Assembly (NCBI RefSeq): GCF_000215745.1
Contig: NC_015663.1
Span: 186,001-250,000 of the forward strand
Reading direction: 5' to 3'
Origin: Klebsiella aerogenes KCTC 2190
GTDB taxonomy: Bacteria > Pseudomonadota > Gammaproteobacteria > Enterobacterales > Enterobacteriaceae
Length of the DNA stretch: 64,000 bases
The translations under genes and the position numbers were made by a program. Within the stretch, counting starts at the first letter, position 1. Every line of letters starts with the position of its first letter. Shown here in pieces: positions 1-14,808 of the stretch. Below the pieces are notes generated by a model. The model made no database searches. It had not been told where the DNA came from and worked only from the letters and a program-made list of their open reading frames with translations.

Positions 1-1438
1 GTCGCTCCATTTCCGGGTTGTCGCGCTGTACAGAGGCGAAATCCAGATCGGCATCAGACTGGCCGGAAGCCATGGATGACGCCGCGCCGCCGCCGAGACC
101 AATGTTCATCGCCGGGCCGCCCAGCACGATAAGCTTGGCGCCAACGGTGATTTCGCCCTTCTGGACGTGCTCGCCGCGGATGTTGCCAATACCGCCCGCC
201 AGCATGATCGGTTTGTGATAGCCGCGCAGCTCTTCGCCATTGTGGCTGGTCACTTTCTCTTCATAGGTACGGAAGTAGCCATTCAGCGCCGGACGACCAA
301 ATTCGTTGTTAAACGCCGCGCCGCCCAGCGGGCCTTCGGTCATGATATCCAGCGCGGTCACGATACGCTCAGGTTTACCGAAATCCTCTTCCCACGGCTG
401 TTCAAAACCCGGGATACGCAGGTTAGACACCGAGAAGCCGACCAGACCCGCTTTCGGCTTCGCGCCGCGCCCCGTGGCGCCTTCGTCGCGGATCTCGCCG
501 CCGGAGCCGGTTGCGGCGCCCGGCCACGGCGAAATCGCCGTCGGGTGGTTGTGAGTTTCAACTTTCATCAGAATGTGCGCCGGCTCCTGATGGAAGTCAT
601 AGCGCCCGGTCTGGTAGTCGGCGAAATAGCGTCCGACTTCGGAACCTTCCATTACCGCGGCGTTGTCTTTATAGGCAGACAGCACATATTCCGGGTTTTT
701 CTCGAAGGTATTCTTAATCATTTTAAACAGCGACTTCGGCTGTTGTTGGCCGTCGATAATCCAGTCGGCGTTAAAAATTTTGTGGCGGCAATGTTCCGAG
801 TTGGCCTGCGCGAACATATACAGTTCAATGTCGTTCGGATTGCGGCCAAGCTTAACGAATGCGTCCTGCAGGTAGTCGATTTCGTCATCGGCCAGCGCCA
901 GCCCCAGACGGAGGTTGGCGTCAATCAGCGCCTGACGTCCCTGGCCCAACAGGTCCACGCTGGCCACCGGTGTCGGCTGATGATGAGCAAACAGCTTCTC
1001 TCCCTCTTCCAGCTCAGTGAAAACGCTCTCCATCATGCGATCGTGCAGCTCCGCCGCAACGGCGTCCCACTGCGCATCGCTCAGACCCTGTGCTTCAACG
1101 TAGTACGCCACGCCGCGTTCCAGCCGCACGACCTGCGATAAACCGCAGTTATGGGCGATGTCGGTAGCTTTGGAGGACCAGGGGGAGATAGTGCCGGGGC
1201 GAGGGGTGACGAGCAGTAATTTACCGGTTGGCGTATGGCTGCTGAGGCTTGGGCCATATTTAAGCAGTCTGACCAGTCTTTCGCGCTCCTCATCGCTTAG
1301 CGGGGCGCTCAGGTCGGCAAAGTGAACATACTCCGCGTATAAGGTGCTAACCGGCAGGTTGGCCGCCTGAAAACGTGCCAGCAGTTTGTTGATACGGAAT
1401 GCCGACAGTGCAGGTGAACCACGCAAAATATCCATCAT
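1..1438 (-). CDS. purL: Phosphoribosylformylglycinamidine synthase, N-terminal part (cut by window edge)
   Basis: PurL converts FGAR to FGAM using glutamine and ATP, the fourth step of purine synthesis, in the cytoplasm. About 479 of the roughly 1,295 residues usual for the family lie here; the rest is beyond the left edge. The start reads [20 protein letters not shown], very like E. coli PurL. The blocks [20 protein letters not shown] and [13 protein letters not shown] of the FGAM synthetase domain are visible. Two adjacent ATGs occur; I take the upstream one (1438), as in E. coli. The gene is divergent from mltF, and a PurR box lies about 75 bp upstream of the start, so purine repression is expected. 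Confidence 0.97.
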   Translation of the reverse strand, partial: MMDILRGSPALSAFRINKLLARFQAANLPVSTLYAEYVHFADLSAPLSDEERERLVRLLKYGPSLSSHTPTGKLLLVTPRPGTISPWSSKATDIAHNCGLSQVVRLERGVAYYVEAQGLSDAQWDAVAAELHDRMMESVFTELEEGEKLFAHHQPTPVASVDLLGQGRQALIDANLRLGLALADDEIDYLQDAFVKLGRNPNDIELYMFAQANSEHCRHKIFNADWIIDGQQQPKSLFKMIKNTFEKNPEYVLSAYKDNAAVMEGSEVGRYFADYQTGRYDFHQEPAHILMKVETHNHPTAISPWPGAATGSGGEIRDEGATGRGAKPKAGLVGFSVSNLRIPGFEQPWEEDFGKPERIVTALDIMTEGPLGGAAFNNEFGRPALNGYFRTYEEKVTSHNGEELRGYHKPIMLAGGIGNIRGEHVQKGEITVGAKLIVLGGPAMNIGLGGGAASSMASGQSDADLDFASVQRDNPEMER

Positions 1439-1512
1439 AAGTCTCTCGTCTTCGAAGCTTTCAAGGTGAGCCAGGGGGAAACGGGCGCCATTATAGAGAA
1501 TCCTGAGCCCCG

Positions 1513-1528
1513 ACGAAACCGTTTGCGT
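1513..1528 (-). promoter_or_regulatory. PurR operator upstream of purL
   Basis: Read on the minus strand the 16 bases are ACGCAAACGGTTTCGT, a close match to the PurR consensus ACGCAAACGTTTTCGT. It sits upstream of purL, a known member of the PurR regulon, in the divergent purL-mltF region. PurR bound to hypoxanthine or guanine would repress purL here. Confidence 0.88.
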
Positions 1529-1692
1529 AGAAATAAAATAATTCATCAGTTTTATCAATAAATGTGACATGAATCGCGAATATGTTGCCAACTGGCGCAT
1601 TCTTAAGCAAAATGCCGCTCAACTTACGGCAACCTTTTACTTTTTCCGGATATACCCAGCTGAGGAACTCCACGCTGCAGAAAATTAACTAT

Positions 1693-4445
<2,753 letters not shown>

Positions 4446-4659
4446 ACCGAACTCCTTTCTGGTACGGATTTTCCTGGCGATGCCGATAGCTTAACAGGCT
4501 TGCCGCGACGAGCGCGAAATTGTCTGCCACGGTTGAGGTAAGATTCAGAATCTGACCCATTCGCATAATTCTTCACAGCAGAATTTTTAATTCGTACTAT
4601 TCCACTTATAATCGAATACAAAATTCTTTCAGCCGCTAACGCCCTCCTTCGGAGAAGCC

Positions 4660-5508
4660 ATGAACTGTTTAATCCGCATCCGCCAACGTTACCCGTCGCT
4701 GGCGGCGAGCGACAAAAAACTTGCCGACTTTATTCTGGCTCAGCCGGACCAAACCCGCCATCTCAGCTCGCAGCAGCTGGCGGGCGAAGCGGGCGTCAGC
4801 CAGTCCAGCGTGGTGAAGTTCGCGCAAAAAATGGGGTTCAAAGGCTTTCCGGCATTAAAACTGGCGCTCAGCGAAGCGCTGGCCAGCAGTCCGGATCCGC
4901 ACTCTGTGCCGGTACATAACCAAATTCGCGGCGACGATCCGCTGCGTCTGGTAGGCGAAAAGCTGATCAAAGATAACATCGCGGCGATGCACGCCTCGCT
5001 GGACGTCAACAGCGAAGAGAAACTTCTGGAAGCAGTGGCCCTGCTGCGCGATGCTCGTCGGGTGATCATTACCGGCATCGGCGCCTCCGGGCTGGTGGCG
5101 CGCAATTTTAGCTGGAAGTTAATGAAAATTGGCATTAACGCCGTCGCCGAGCAGGATATGCATGCGCTGCTGGCAACGGTGCAGGCGATGTCGGCGGACG
5201 ATCTGCTGTTGGCTATCTCCTATTCCGGAGAACGCCGCGAGATCAATATGGCGGCCGCTGAAGCGCTCCGCGTCGGCAGCAAGATCCTCGCGATCACCGG
5301 GTTTACTCCCAATGCCTTACAGCAGCAGGCCTCGCAGTGCCTTTACACCATCGCTGAGGAGCAGGCGACGCGCAGCGCAGCCATCTCCTCCACCAGCGCG
5401 CAAATGATGCTCACCGATCTCCTCTTTATGGCGCTGGTGCAGCAAGATCTTGAACACGCGCCGGAACGCATACGCCATAGCGAAGCGCTGGTGAAAAAGC
5501 TGGTCTGA
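4660..5508 (+). CDS. yfhH: MurR/RpiR-family transcriptional regulator YfhH
   Basis: A 282-residue regulator with an N-terminal helix-turn-helix (about residues 1-77, including AGVSQSSVVKFAQKMGFKG) and a C-terminal SIS sugar-phosphate-binding domain (about 125-260, including ITGIGASGLVARNF and AISYSGERREI). Its target and ligand are not known to me. SD GGAG precedes the ATG by 7 bases. The last codons (SEALVKKLV-stop) are repeated exactly in a 44-bp direct repeat beyond the toxin-antitoxin islet, so the insertion left this gene intact. Confidence 0.93.
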   Translation: MNCLIRIRQRYPSLAASDKKLADFILAQPDQTRHLSSQQLAGEAGVSQSSVVKFAQKMGFKGFPALKLALSEALASSPDPHSVPVHNQIRGDDPLRLVGEKLIKDNIAAMHASLDVNSEEKLLEAVALLRDARRVIITGIGASGLVARNFSWKLMKIGINAVAEQDMHALLATVQAMSADDLLLAISYSGERREINMAAAEALRVGSKILAITGFTPNALQQQASQCLYTIAEEQATRSAAISSTSAQMMLTDLLFMALVQQDLEHAPERIRHSEALVKKLV

Positions 5509-5521
5509 GTAGAAAATGGGC
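5478..5521. repeat. 44-bp direct repeat, left copy (3' end of yfhH)
   Basis: Bases 5478-5521 are identical to 6339-6382. The repeat covers the last codons and stop of yfhH plus about 13 bp downstream. The two copies flank the toxin-antitoxin pair. This looks like a target or attachment-site duplication that regenerated the gene end. Confidence 0.92.
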
Positions 5522-5537
5522 ATCAGGCAATGCCCAT
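5516..5537 (-). terminator. Hairpin after the antitoxin gene
   Basis: ATGGGCAT and ATGCCCAT form a perfect 8-bp stem around a 6-base loop. On the minus strand it follows the antitoxin stop and is succeeded by TTTTC, so it may be a weak intrinsic terminator. Its distal arm falls in the direct repeat, so the hairpin spans the islet junction. Confidence 0.55.
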
Positions 5538-5542
5538 AAACA

Positions 5543-5839
5543 TCAAATTGTTTTTAGCTGATTGATAATAAAAGGATTTATCTGTAATAAAAGCAGCAAT
5601 TTTCGCGGTGCCCCGGTTGGCTGACGTCGTTTAGTTTCCCAGCTTTTAACTAAGTCATAGCTAACGCCTACGGCGAGAGCAAAATCCTGCTGTTTTAAGC
5701 CAGTCGCTTCGCGGATCGCTTTCACATCAATCGGGCTAAAAGTGTGAACATGCTGTGGTTCAGGGGTTTGCTCACCTTTTTCAATTCTCACCATTTCTTC
5801 TGCACTGGCCAGCAGATCGGCAAATAATTCGTCTTTCAT
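5543..5839 (-). CDS. Helix-turn-helix antitoxin, NadS/HigA type
   Basis: A 98-residue protein with an acidic N-terminal region and an XRE-like helix-turn-helix at about residues 40-75 (AIREATGLKQQDFALAVGVS, then YDLVKSWE). This is the pattern of NadS/HigA-family antitoxins. It lies 66 bp downstream of the RelE-like toxin gene, the reversed toxin-first order typical of higBA-type modules. The start is supported by GAGG upstream of the ATG. It should bind the toxin and, through its helix-turn-helix, repress the operon at the palindromes near 6263-6305. The specific family name is inference from sequence feel, not a search. Confidence 0.82.
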   Translation of the reverse strand: MKDELFADLLASAEEMVRIEKGEQTPEPQHVHTFSPIDVKAIREATGLKQQDFALAVGVSYDLVKSWETKRRQPTGAPRKLLLLLQINPFIINQLKTI

Positions 5840-5905
5840 CTGTACCTCATCGCCCTCGTGGACACCACTGACACCGTGGTCCCGTGGAGTGATAGAAACT
5901 CAGCG

Positions 5906-6223
5906 TTATTCCAGCATATCGGATAACTGTTTCAGCATCTTCTTTTGTTCTTCCGTTAAATCATCCAGCTCATTTTTGGGATAAACCAATGCCAGATAAA
6001 TCCGCCCTTTACGCGTCACATTGTAATAAATAATTCTCACCCCGCCACGCTTGCCCATCCCCGGTCGGCTCCAGCGAATTTTTCGAAATCCCCCTGTCCC
6101 TGCGATGGTATCGCCAGCCTCAGGATCCTCAATCAACATCTCCTGAAAAAAGCGAAACTCGTCATCCGGTAGAAGCGCCTGACGCCGTTTACTGAAACCC
6201 TGCAGCTCAATAAAAGTGTACAT
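5906..6223 (-). CDS. RelE/HigB-type toxin
   Basis: A 105-residue basic protein. FRKIRWSRPGMGKRGGVRII, then YYNVTRKGRIYLALVYPKNE, is characteristic of RelE/ParE-superfamily toxins of the HigB type, which usually cleave mRNA on the ribosome. Expected catalytic-type basic residues are present (Arg and Lys in the RWSRPGMGKRGG segment). AGGA precedes the ATG. It is first in an operon with the helix-turn-helix partner. Activity is inferred from family only. Confidence 0.82.
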   Translation of the reverse strand: MYTFIELQGFSKRRQALLPDDEFRFFQEMLIEDPEAGDTIAGTGGFRKIRWSRPGMGKRGGVRIIYYNVTRKGRIYLALVYPKNELDDLTEEQKKMLKQLSDMLE

Positions 6224-6254
6224 ACCGCATCCTGCGTACCATGATTATAAAATC

Positions 6255-6283
6255 ATCATAAGTGTACGGGGTACAACAAGCAA
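6255..6283 (-). promoter_or_regulatory. Predicted toxin-antitoxin promoter
   Basis: On the minus strand TTGCTT (6278-6283) and TATGAT (6255-6260) are separated by exactly 17 bp, a good sigma-70 arrangement 32 bp upstream of the toxin start. The spacer contains one copy of the TGTAC-N3-GTACA palindrome, so a repressor bound there would block polymerase. Confidence 0.6.
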
Positions 6284-6305
6284 GTTAATAAATGTACCAG
6301 GTACA
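6263..6305. promoter_or_regulatory. Paired palindromic operator of the toxin-antitoxin operon
   Basis: Two copies of the palindrome TGTAC-N3-GTACA lie at 6263-6275 and 6293-6305, 30 bp apart centre to centre (about three helical turns, so on the same face of DNA). The first is inside the predicted promoter spacer. They are the obvious binding sites for the antitoxin or toxin-antitoxin complex. Confidence 0.65.
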
Positions 6306-6338
6306 CATTCAGGCTCACGGGATTATAAATAAACACGC

Positions 6339-6382
6339 TAGCGAAGCGCTGGTGAAAAAGCTGGTCTGAGTAGAAAATGGGC
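6339..6382. repeat. 44-bp direct repeat, right copy
   Basis: Exact copy of 5478-5521. It carries a fragment of the yfhH 3' end that no longer belongs to any gene and runs directly into TATAAT at about 6384, probably the yfhL -10 element. Confidence 0.92.
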
Positions 6383-6425
6383 GTATAATGCCCGCCCTGT
6401 TTGTGTTGTTTCTGAGATTTTCCTG

Positions 6426-6686
6426 ATGGCGCTGTTAATCACCAAAAAATGCATCAATTGCGATATGTGCGAACCGGAGTGCCCGAATGAGGCCATTTCG
6501 ATGGGCGAGAGCATTTATGAGATTAACAGCGACCGCTGCACCGAGTGCGTGGGCCACTACGACACGCCAACCTGCCAGAAAGTGTGCCCGATCCCGAATA
6601 CTATTCTCAAAGATCCGGCGCACGTCGAGAATGAAGAACAGTTGTGGGATAAATTCGTGCTCATGCACCACGCGGATAAGCTTTAA
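6426..6686 (+). CDS. yfhL: YfhL family 4Fe-4S ferredoxin
   Basis: An 86-residue ferredoxin with two cysteine clusters, CINCDMCEPECP near the N-terminus and CTEC with the later CQKVCP, as expected for two 4Fe-4S centres with the insertion typical of this family. It is nearly identical to E. coli YfhL. It sits convergent to acpS with only 8 bp between them; the shoB/ohsC region found there in E. coli is absent. Confidence 0.95.
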   Translation: MALLITKKCINCDMCEPECPNEAISMGESIYEINSDRCTECVGHYDTPTCQKVCPIPNTILKDPAHVENEEQLWDKFVLMHHADKL

Positions 6687-6694
6687 CCGCGGGT

Positions 6695-7075
6695 TTAGCT
6701 TTCGACGATCACCGTGGCGCAGGCGTAGTGGCGTTCATCGGCGAGAGTGACGTGAATAGCGCTTACCCCCATCCGTTCGGCTAAAAGCTTTGCTTCGCCC
6801 CATAACCGCAGTTTCGGCTTGCCCAATTCATCGTTGTAAACTTCGAACTGATTAAACGCCAGGCCGTTGCGAATACCGGTTCCGAGCGCTTTCGCCGCCG
6901 CTTCTTTGACCGCAAAGCGTTTTGCCAGAAAACGCACCGGCTGCTGATGTTGCTCCCAAATGCTCCATTCGTGATCGCTCAGCACCCGGCGCGCCAGGCG
7001 ATCGCCGCTACGGGCGATCACCGCTTCGATGCGGGCGATTTCGACGATGTCGGTACCCAGCCCAAGAATCGCCAT
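6695..7075 (-). CDS. acpS: Holo-[acyl-carrier-protein] synthase
   Basis: AcpS transfers 4'-phosphopantetheine from CoA to a serine of acyl carrier protein, making it active for fatty acid synthesis. The magnesium ligands Asp9 (in GLGTDIVEI) and Glu58 (in AVKEAAAKA) are present. Length is 126, as in E. coli. Its ATG overlaps the pdxJ stop by one base (TAATG), indicating translational coupling at the end of the pdxJ cluster. Confidence 0.97.
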   Translation of the reverse strand: MAILGLGTDIVEIARIEAVIARSGDRLARRVLSDHEWSIWEQHQQPVRFLAKRFAVKEAAAKALGTGIRNGLAFNQFEVYNDELGKPKLRLWGEAKLLAERMGVSAIHVTLADERHYACATVIVES

Positions 7076-7806
7076 TAGCCGCGCGCTTCCAGCATCAGGC
7101 GTTTCATTTCCGCGACAGCCTCTTTCAGGCCGCTCATCACTGCGCGACCAATAATGGCATGGCCGATATTCAGTTCGTGCATTTCCGGCAAGGCGGCAAT
7201 GGCTTTCACGTTGTGATAGGTCAGACCGTGACCGGCGTTCACCTTCAGGCCAAGGCTGGCAGCATAGGTCGCCGCTTTGGCGATACGCTCAAGCTCTTTA
7301 GCCTGTTCGGCATCGGTTTTGGCATCGGCATAGCAGCCGGTATGGATTTCAATATACGGCGCGCCCACTTCGGCAGCCGCTTTGATCTGCTCATCATCCG
7401 CGTCGATAAACAGGGAGACCAGAATACCGGCATCCGCCAGGCGCTGACAGGCATCGCGCATCTTATCGCGCTGCCCGGCCACGTCCAGCCCACCCTCGGT
7501 GGTCACTTCCTGACGCTTCTCCGGCACCAGGCAGCAAAAGTGCGGTTTAGTTTCGCAGGCGATCGCCAGCATCTCTTCGGTAACCGCCATTTCAAGATTC
7601 ATTCGGGTATGCAACGTCTGGCGCAGGATGCGCACGTCACGATCGGTGATATGGCGGCGGTCTTCGCGCAGGTGCACGGTGATACCATCGGCGCCGGCCT
7701 GTTCAGCAATAAAAGCCGCCTGCACCGGATCCGGATAAGCGGTACCGCGCGCGTTACGCAATGTCGCAATGTGGTCAATATTGACCCCTAACAGTAATTC
7801 AGCCAT
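7075..7806 (-). CDS. pdxJ: Pyridoxine 5'-phosphate synthase
   Basis: PdxJ condenses 1-deoxy-D-xylulose 5-phosphate with 3-amino-2-oxopropyl phosphate to give pyridoxine 5'-phosphate, the ring-closing step of vitamin B6 synthesis. The protein (243 residues) shows [17 protein letters not shown] at the start, [10 protein letters not shown], and the phosphate-binding end [11 protein letters not shown] of the TIM barrel. It lies 11 bp downstream of recO and overlaps acpS by one base. Confidence 0.97.
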   Translation of the reverse strand: MAELLLGVNIDHIATLRNARGTAYPDPVQAAFIAEQAGADGITVHLREDRRHITDRDVRILRQTLHTRMNLEMAVTEEMLAIACETKPHFCCLVPEKRQEVTTEGGLDVAGQRDKMRDACQRLADAGILVSLFIDADDEQIKAAAEVGAPYIEIHTGCYADAKTDAEQAKELERIAKAATYAASLGLKVNAGHGLTYHNVKAIAALPEMHELNIGHAIIGRAVMSGLKEAVAEMKRLMLEARG

Positions 7807-7817
7807 GACAATCCTCG

Positions 7818-8555
7818 TTAATCATTATTCGTATTATCGGCTCGCGCCTTTCGCGCGGGCATAAACTGGCGAAACAATTCCCGGCTCTTGAGCGGTTTCC
7901 CTCCAAGATACGGCTTCAGGGCGATGCGGGTAAAGCGCTTCGCGGCGCGCAGCGTATCTACATCCGGAAACTCGCGGCTAGCCAACGCTTTCAAATGGTG
8001 CCCGGTAAACGTGCTGTTATCAATCACCAAGCTGGCGATAAAGCCTTTTTCTTCGCGATAGCGGTAGGTCATGGTGTCATCCACCGGGTCGCCGCTGCCG
8101 GCGCAGTGAAGGAAATCAACGCCATAGCCCAGGTGCCCGAGTAGCGCCAGCTCAAAGCGCCGCAGCGCGGGCTCCGGCGAACCGCTGGCCCCGGCAAGCG
8201 CCTGGATGCAATGCAGGTAGTCGAAAAAGAGTTCAGAGAAGCGCGTTTCGTGCTCGAGCACGCGGGAGATGAGTTCGTTAACGTAAAGACCGCTGTAGAG
8301 CGTGATACCGCTGAGCGGCAGCGCCAGCGAGACGGCTTCCGCGCTGCGAAGCGTTTTGACTTCGCCGCGGCCGCCGAAGCGAACCAGTAAGGGGGTAAAG
8401 GGCTGTAAGGCGCCCTTGAGATTAGAGCGTTTGGAGCGTGCGCCTTTGGCAACCAGGCGCACGCGACCGGACTCTTCCGTAAAGACGTCCAGCATCAGAC
8501 TGGTTTCGCTCCACGGTCGGCTATGCAGGACAAAGGCGCGCTGCCATCCATCCAC
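7818..8555 (-). CDS. recO: DNA repair protein RecO
   Basis: RecO works with RecF and RecR to load RecA on SSB-coated DNA and anneals strands during gap repair. The 245-residue protein has the N-terminal OB fold ([20 protein letters not shown]) and a helical C-terminal domain. It is 11 bp downstream of era in the rnc-era-recO operon. Confidence 0.96.
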   Translation of the reverse strand: MDGWQRAFVLHSRPWSETSLMLDVFTEESGRVRLVAKGARSKRSNLKGALQPFTPLLVRFGGRGEVKTLRSAEAVSLALPLSGITLYSGLYVNELISRVLEHETRFSELFFDYLHCIQALAGASGSPEPALRRFELALLGHLGYGVDFLHCAGSGDPVDDTMTYRYREEKGFIASLVIDNSTFTGHHLKALASREFPDVDTLRAAKRFTRIALKPYLGGKPLKSRELFRQFMPARKARADNTNND

Positions 8556-8566
8556 GTTGCGTTAAC

Positions 8567-10152
<1,586 letters not shown>

Positions 10153-10182
10153 TTACCAATAAATGAATGCGTCAAAGATGCA

Positions 10183-10256
10183 GCACACGAAACCGACCTG
10201 AGCATACATACCCTTGATATATAAGGGTAGAAACTAACCAACGCGGTTTCGTGTGC
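10183..10256 (-). promoter_or_regulatory. rnc leader stem-loop, probable RNase III autoregulation site
   Basis: GCACACGAAACCG (10183-10195) pairs perfectly with CGGTTTCGTGTGC (10244-10256), a 13-bp stem enclosing a second stem formed by TACCCTT and AAGGGTA. In E. coli the rnc message is cleaved in a comparable leader hairpin by RNase III itself, which lowers its stability. Function here is by analogy. Confidence 0.75.
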
Positions 10257-10354
10257 AGTGTCACTCTTTCGAGAGACAACCAAAAACTTCGGGGGGATAT
10301 TCTATACGCAACGACAAGGGATGTCGTTAGTTTGGATGGATTTAAATACTAAAT

Positions 10355-10391
10355 AATTCACGCTGCCGTTATTGCGTTGGCAGCGTGAATT
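10355..10391 (-). terminator. 13-bp stem-loop between lepB and rnc
   Basis: AATTCACGCTGCC and GGCAGCGTGAATT form a perfect 13-bp stem with an 11-base loop, 12 bp past the lepB stop. There is no clean T-run on the minus strand after it, so it may be a transcript-stabilising or processing hairpin more than a strong terminator. Confidence 0.45.
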
Positions 10392-10402
10392 AAGACGGGG
10401 AA

Positions 10403-11377
10403 TTAGTGGATGCCGCCAATGCGCGATAAACGTACGCCGGTTGGCCACTCGCCTTCCTGTTTTTCGAAGCTCATCCAGATGGCGGTGGCTTTACCCACCA
10501 GGTTCGCTTCCGGCACGAAGCCCCAGTAACGGCTGTCGGCGCTATTGTCGCGGTTGTCGCCCATCATGAAGTATTCACCCGGCGGAACGACCCACGTTGC
10601 CAGCGGCTGGCCGGACTGACGATAGTACATCCCCACCTGATCCTGAGCGATGGGTACCGTCAGAATACGGTGGGTCACTTCACCCAGCGTCTCTTTACGC
10701 TCGGTCAGACGAATACCATCGGCTTTGGTTTCGCCTTTCGGCAGTTGCCAGAAACCGCTGGTGGCTTCGCCGCCGTTGCGGCGGGAGAAGGTCTGAACGA
10801 AATCGCTTGGTTCGACGTTGGAGTAGGTGATCGGCAAGGCGCTACCGCATGACTGACCCGACGCGCAGCCAGGCTCAATCGTCACCTGTTTAGCCACCGG
10901 ATCGTAAGTGACTTTATCGCCCGGTAAACCGACCGCGCGTTTGATGTAGTCCAGACGCGGATCTTCCGGATATTTAAACACCACGATATCGCCACGTTTC
11001 GGATGACCGGTTTCGATCAGCGTTTTCTGGTAGATCGGATCTTTAATGCCGTAGGCGAATTTCTCCACCAGGATAAAATCGCCAATCAGCAGAGTCGGCA
11101 TCATCGAACCTGACGGGATCTGGAAAGGTTCATAGATAAACGAACGCACAACCAGCACAATCGCCAGTACCGGGAAGACCGAGGCGCCGGTTTCCAGCCA
11201 GCCCGGTTTCGGGCCGACTTTCTTCAGCGTCTTCTTGTCCAGTTGCTCGCCGGTCGCTGCCTGAGCAGCGGCCTGACGTTCACGACGTTTTGGTGCGAAT
11301 ATGAACTTATCCAGACACCACAACAGCCCTGTCACAAGGGTCGCAATGACCAGAATCAGGGCAAACATGTTCGCCAT
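10403..11377 (-). CDS. lepB: Signal peptidase I
   Basis: LepB removes signal peptides from exported proteins at the outer face of the inner membrane. Two N-terminal membrane segments (about residues 4-22 and 62-78) precede the periplasmic catalytic domain. The catalytic serine is Ser91 in IPSGSMMPTL and the general base is Lys146 in DYIKRAVGLPGDKV; GDNRDNSADSRYWG is box E. Length is 324, as in E. coli. It lies 14 bp downstream of lepA. Confidence 0.97.
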   Translation of the reverse strand: MANMFALILVIATLVTGLLWCLDKFIFAPKRRERQAAAQAATGEQLDKKTLKKVGPKPGWLETGASVFPVLAIVLVVRSFIYEPFQIPSGSMMPTLLIGDFILVEKFAYGIKDPIYQKTLIETGHPKRGDIVVFKYPEDPRLDYIKRAVGLPGDKVTYDPVAKQVTIEPGCASGQSCGSALPITYSNVEPSDFVQTFSRRNGGEATSGFWQLPKGETKADGIRLTERKETLGEVTHRILTVPIAQDQVGMYYRQSGQPLATWVVPPGEYFMMGDNRDNSADSRYWGFVPEANLVGKATAIWMSFEKQEGEWPTGVRLSRIGGIH

Positions 11378-11391
11378 GCCAACTCCTTAGA

Positions 11392-13191
<1,800 letters not shown>

Positions 13192-13375
13192 ATTTAGAGT
13201 TAATTATGCCTTACGAGTCTCATGAGGCCGCTGTTCTGTGCCTGACGTTTTTTAATCCGAAAACGCCGCATTCTACACTACATCCGCGAAACCAGGAAAT
13301 GCTGTTAGATCCAGCATAACGGCAGAATTGTGGCGTTGTATCAGGAAGCGTAAATAAAGATGAGGGACAGTGAAA

Positions 13376-13855
13376 TCACTGCCCCATTTCAGAGGAAGGC
13401 GTATCGACGCGCAGCAGATCCGGCGGTAAACCAACGCTTAAAATCACCGGCTGCCACGACTGGCGAGCAGCCAGCTGCGGCGACAGCCCACGCGCCACCA
13501 GGAACCCGCCGACGCCGCCCAACAGCGCGCCGCACAACGAAGCGATATCGCTGGCAAACAACACCTGAAAAATAGATGCCATCACAAACAGCCCGAACAG
13601 CGGCGCCATGTAGACCAGCAGCGCCGAACCCAGCAGGCTGCTTTCAGCAATGCCCAGCTCCACTTTTTGCCCGGCCGTCAGCGGCTGCTCACAGGGGACG
13701 CTAATGGTATGGCTGGTTTGCGGCCCCAGTTTATTGAGCACCCGGCTACCGCACCCGGCGCGCGAGGCGCAGCTGCTGCAAGAGGCTTTAACATCGCAGT
13801 GAACCTGCGCCACGCCGTTGTGCCAGGAGACAACAGTCGCCCACTCTTTGATCAT
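13376..13855 (-). CDS. rseC: SoxR-reducing system protein RseC
   Basis: RseC is an inner-membrane protein that helps keep SoxR reduced and belongs to the sigma-E operon. A cysteine cluster, CDVKASCSSCASRAGCGS, lies at about residues 20-37, followed by two membrane segments (about 75-97 and 103-123). Length is 159, as in E. coli. Its start overlaps the rseB stop by 4 bp (ATGA). Confidence 0.94.
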   Translation of the reverse strand: MIKEWATVVSWHNGVAQVHCDVKASCSSCASRAGCGSRVLNKLGPQTSHTISVPCEQPLTAGQKVELGIAESSLLGSALLVYMAPLFGLFVMASIFQVLFASDIASLCGALLGGVGGFLVARGLSPQLAARQSWQPVILSVGLPPDLLRVDTPSSEMGQ

Positions 13856-14808
13856 TGCGCGGCCCTGAACTTAATACTGTCGGAGATACGTTTTGCCGTC
13901 TGCGGCGGTAATTCGCCCACCACTGAGATTTCGGCGTTATCGCGCACCGAGGTACTGACGGTACGGCGGCCGGTGCGCAGCAGCTGATCGCTACTGTTTA
14001 CGGTCGCGCGGTTAACGTTGACGGAGAAGCTGAACAGACCATCGGAATAGAGACGCGACTCGACAGGAGCATCGAAGGTCGGTAAACGACGCTGACTGCT
14101 GGAAACTTCCGTCACGCCCTGCGGCAGCCAGGTCGGCGCCCAGTTAAAGTTGGCTTTATTGCCGCTTTCCGGGACCGACAGCTGCGGCGGCAGGCTGGCT
14201 TTCGACAGCGCTTCCATACTCGAGCTTACGTTATCACCGATATTGAATGAGACCACCCGGAACTGCTCCAGGGTTTCACCGTCGCGGTCGAGCAGGTCGA
14301 CGCGCAGCGGCAGCTTGGTCTCGGCATCCAGCCACGCAATGTAGCTGTAGCGCGTACCGTCGCGGGCTACTACGCGCACCACATCGCACAGGCGATCGGC
14401 GATACGCGTACGGCCAACGGAGATGAAATCATAATACGAGGCCAGCTTTTTGAAATCGGTATACACCAGAGACGGCAAGGAATCGACGATATAGTCGCCA
14501 TTCAGAGTGAAGGGATCGAGACCGGGTTCAAAATAGCTGATTTCAGTACCGCGCAGCACCACTTCCCGACGCGGACCGTCGAGCTGCAGCAACTGAGCAA
14601 GGGGCTGGTTGTTCAACCGCACGTGACGATAGCGCAGCGACTCAACGCCCTGTTTGTTGATACTGACAAAAGACAGCTCGTAATTGAGGGACTGGCTAGC
14701 CAGGTTCATCTGCTGCAACAACGCCCCGGACGATGTATCAGCCGAGGCGTTGGTGGAGAAGAACAGGCTGCCCGCCATGAGCGACATGGCACACCAAAGT
14801 TGCTTCAT
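13852..14808 (-). CDS. rseB: Sigma-E factor regulatory protein RseB
   Basis: RseB is a periplasmic protein that binds RseA and shields it from DegS cleavage until lipopolysaccharide intermediates or misfolded proteins displace it. A signal peptide of about 23 residues ends at ASA. The lipoprotein-like MucB/RseB fold fills the rest. Length is 318, as in E. coli. Its ATG overlaps the rseA stop by one base. Confidence 0.96.
   Translation of the reverse strand: MKQLWCAMSLMAGSLFFSTNASADTSSGALLQQMNLASQSLNYELSFVSINKQGVESLRYRHVRLNNQPLAQLLQLDGPRREVVLRGTEISYFEPGLDPFTLNGDYIVDSLPSLVYTDFKKLASYYDFISVGRTRIADRLCDVVRVVARDGTRYSYIAWLDAETKLPLRVDLLDRDGETLEQFRVVSFNIGDNVSSSMEALSKASLPPQLSVPESGNKANFNWAPTWLPQGVTEVSSSQRRLPTFDAPVESRLYSDGLFSFSVNVNRATVNSSDQLLRTGRRTVSTSVRDNAEISVVGELPPQTAKRISDSIKFRAAQ

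Noticed and set aside
6686..6695. An shoB/ohsC-type toxin and sRNA between yfhL and acpS
   Set aside because: Only 8 bp lie between the two genes, so the E. coli locus is absent.
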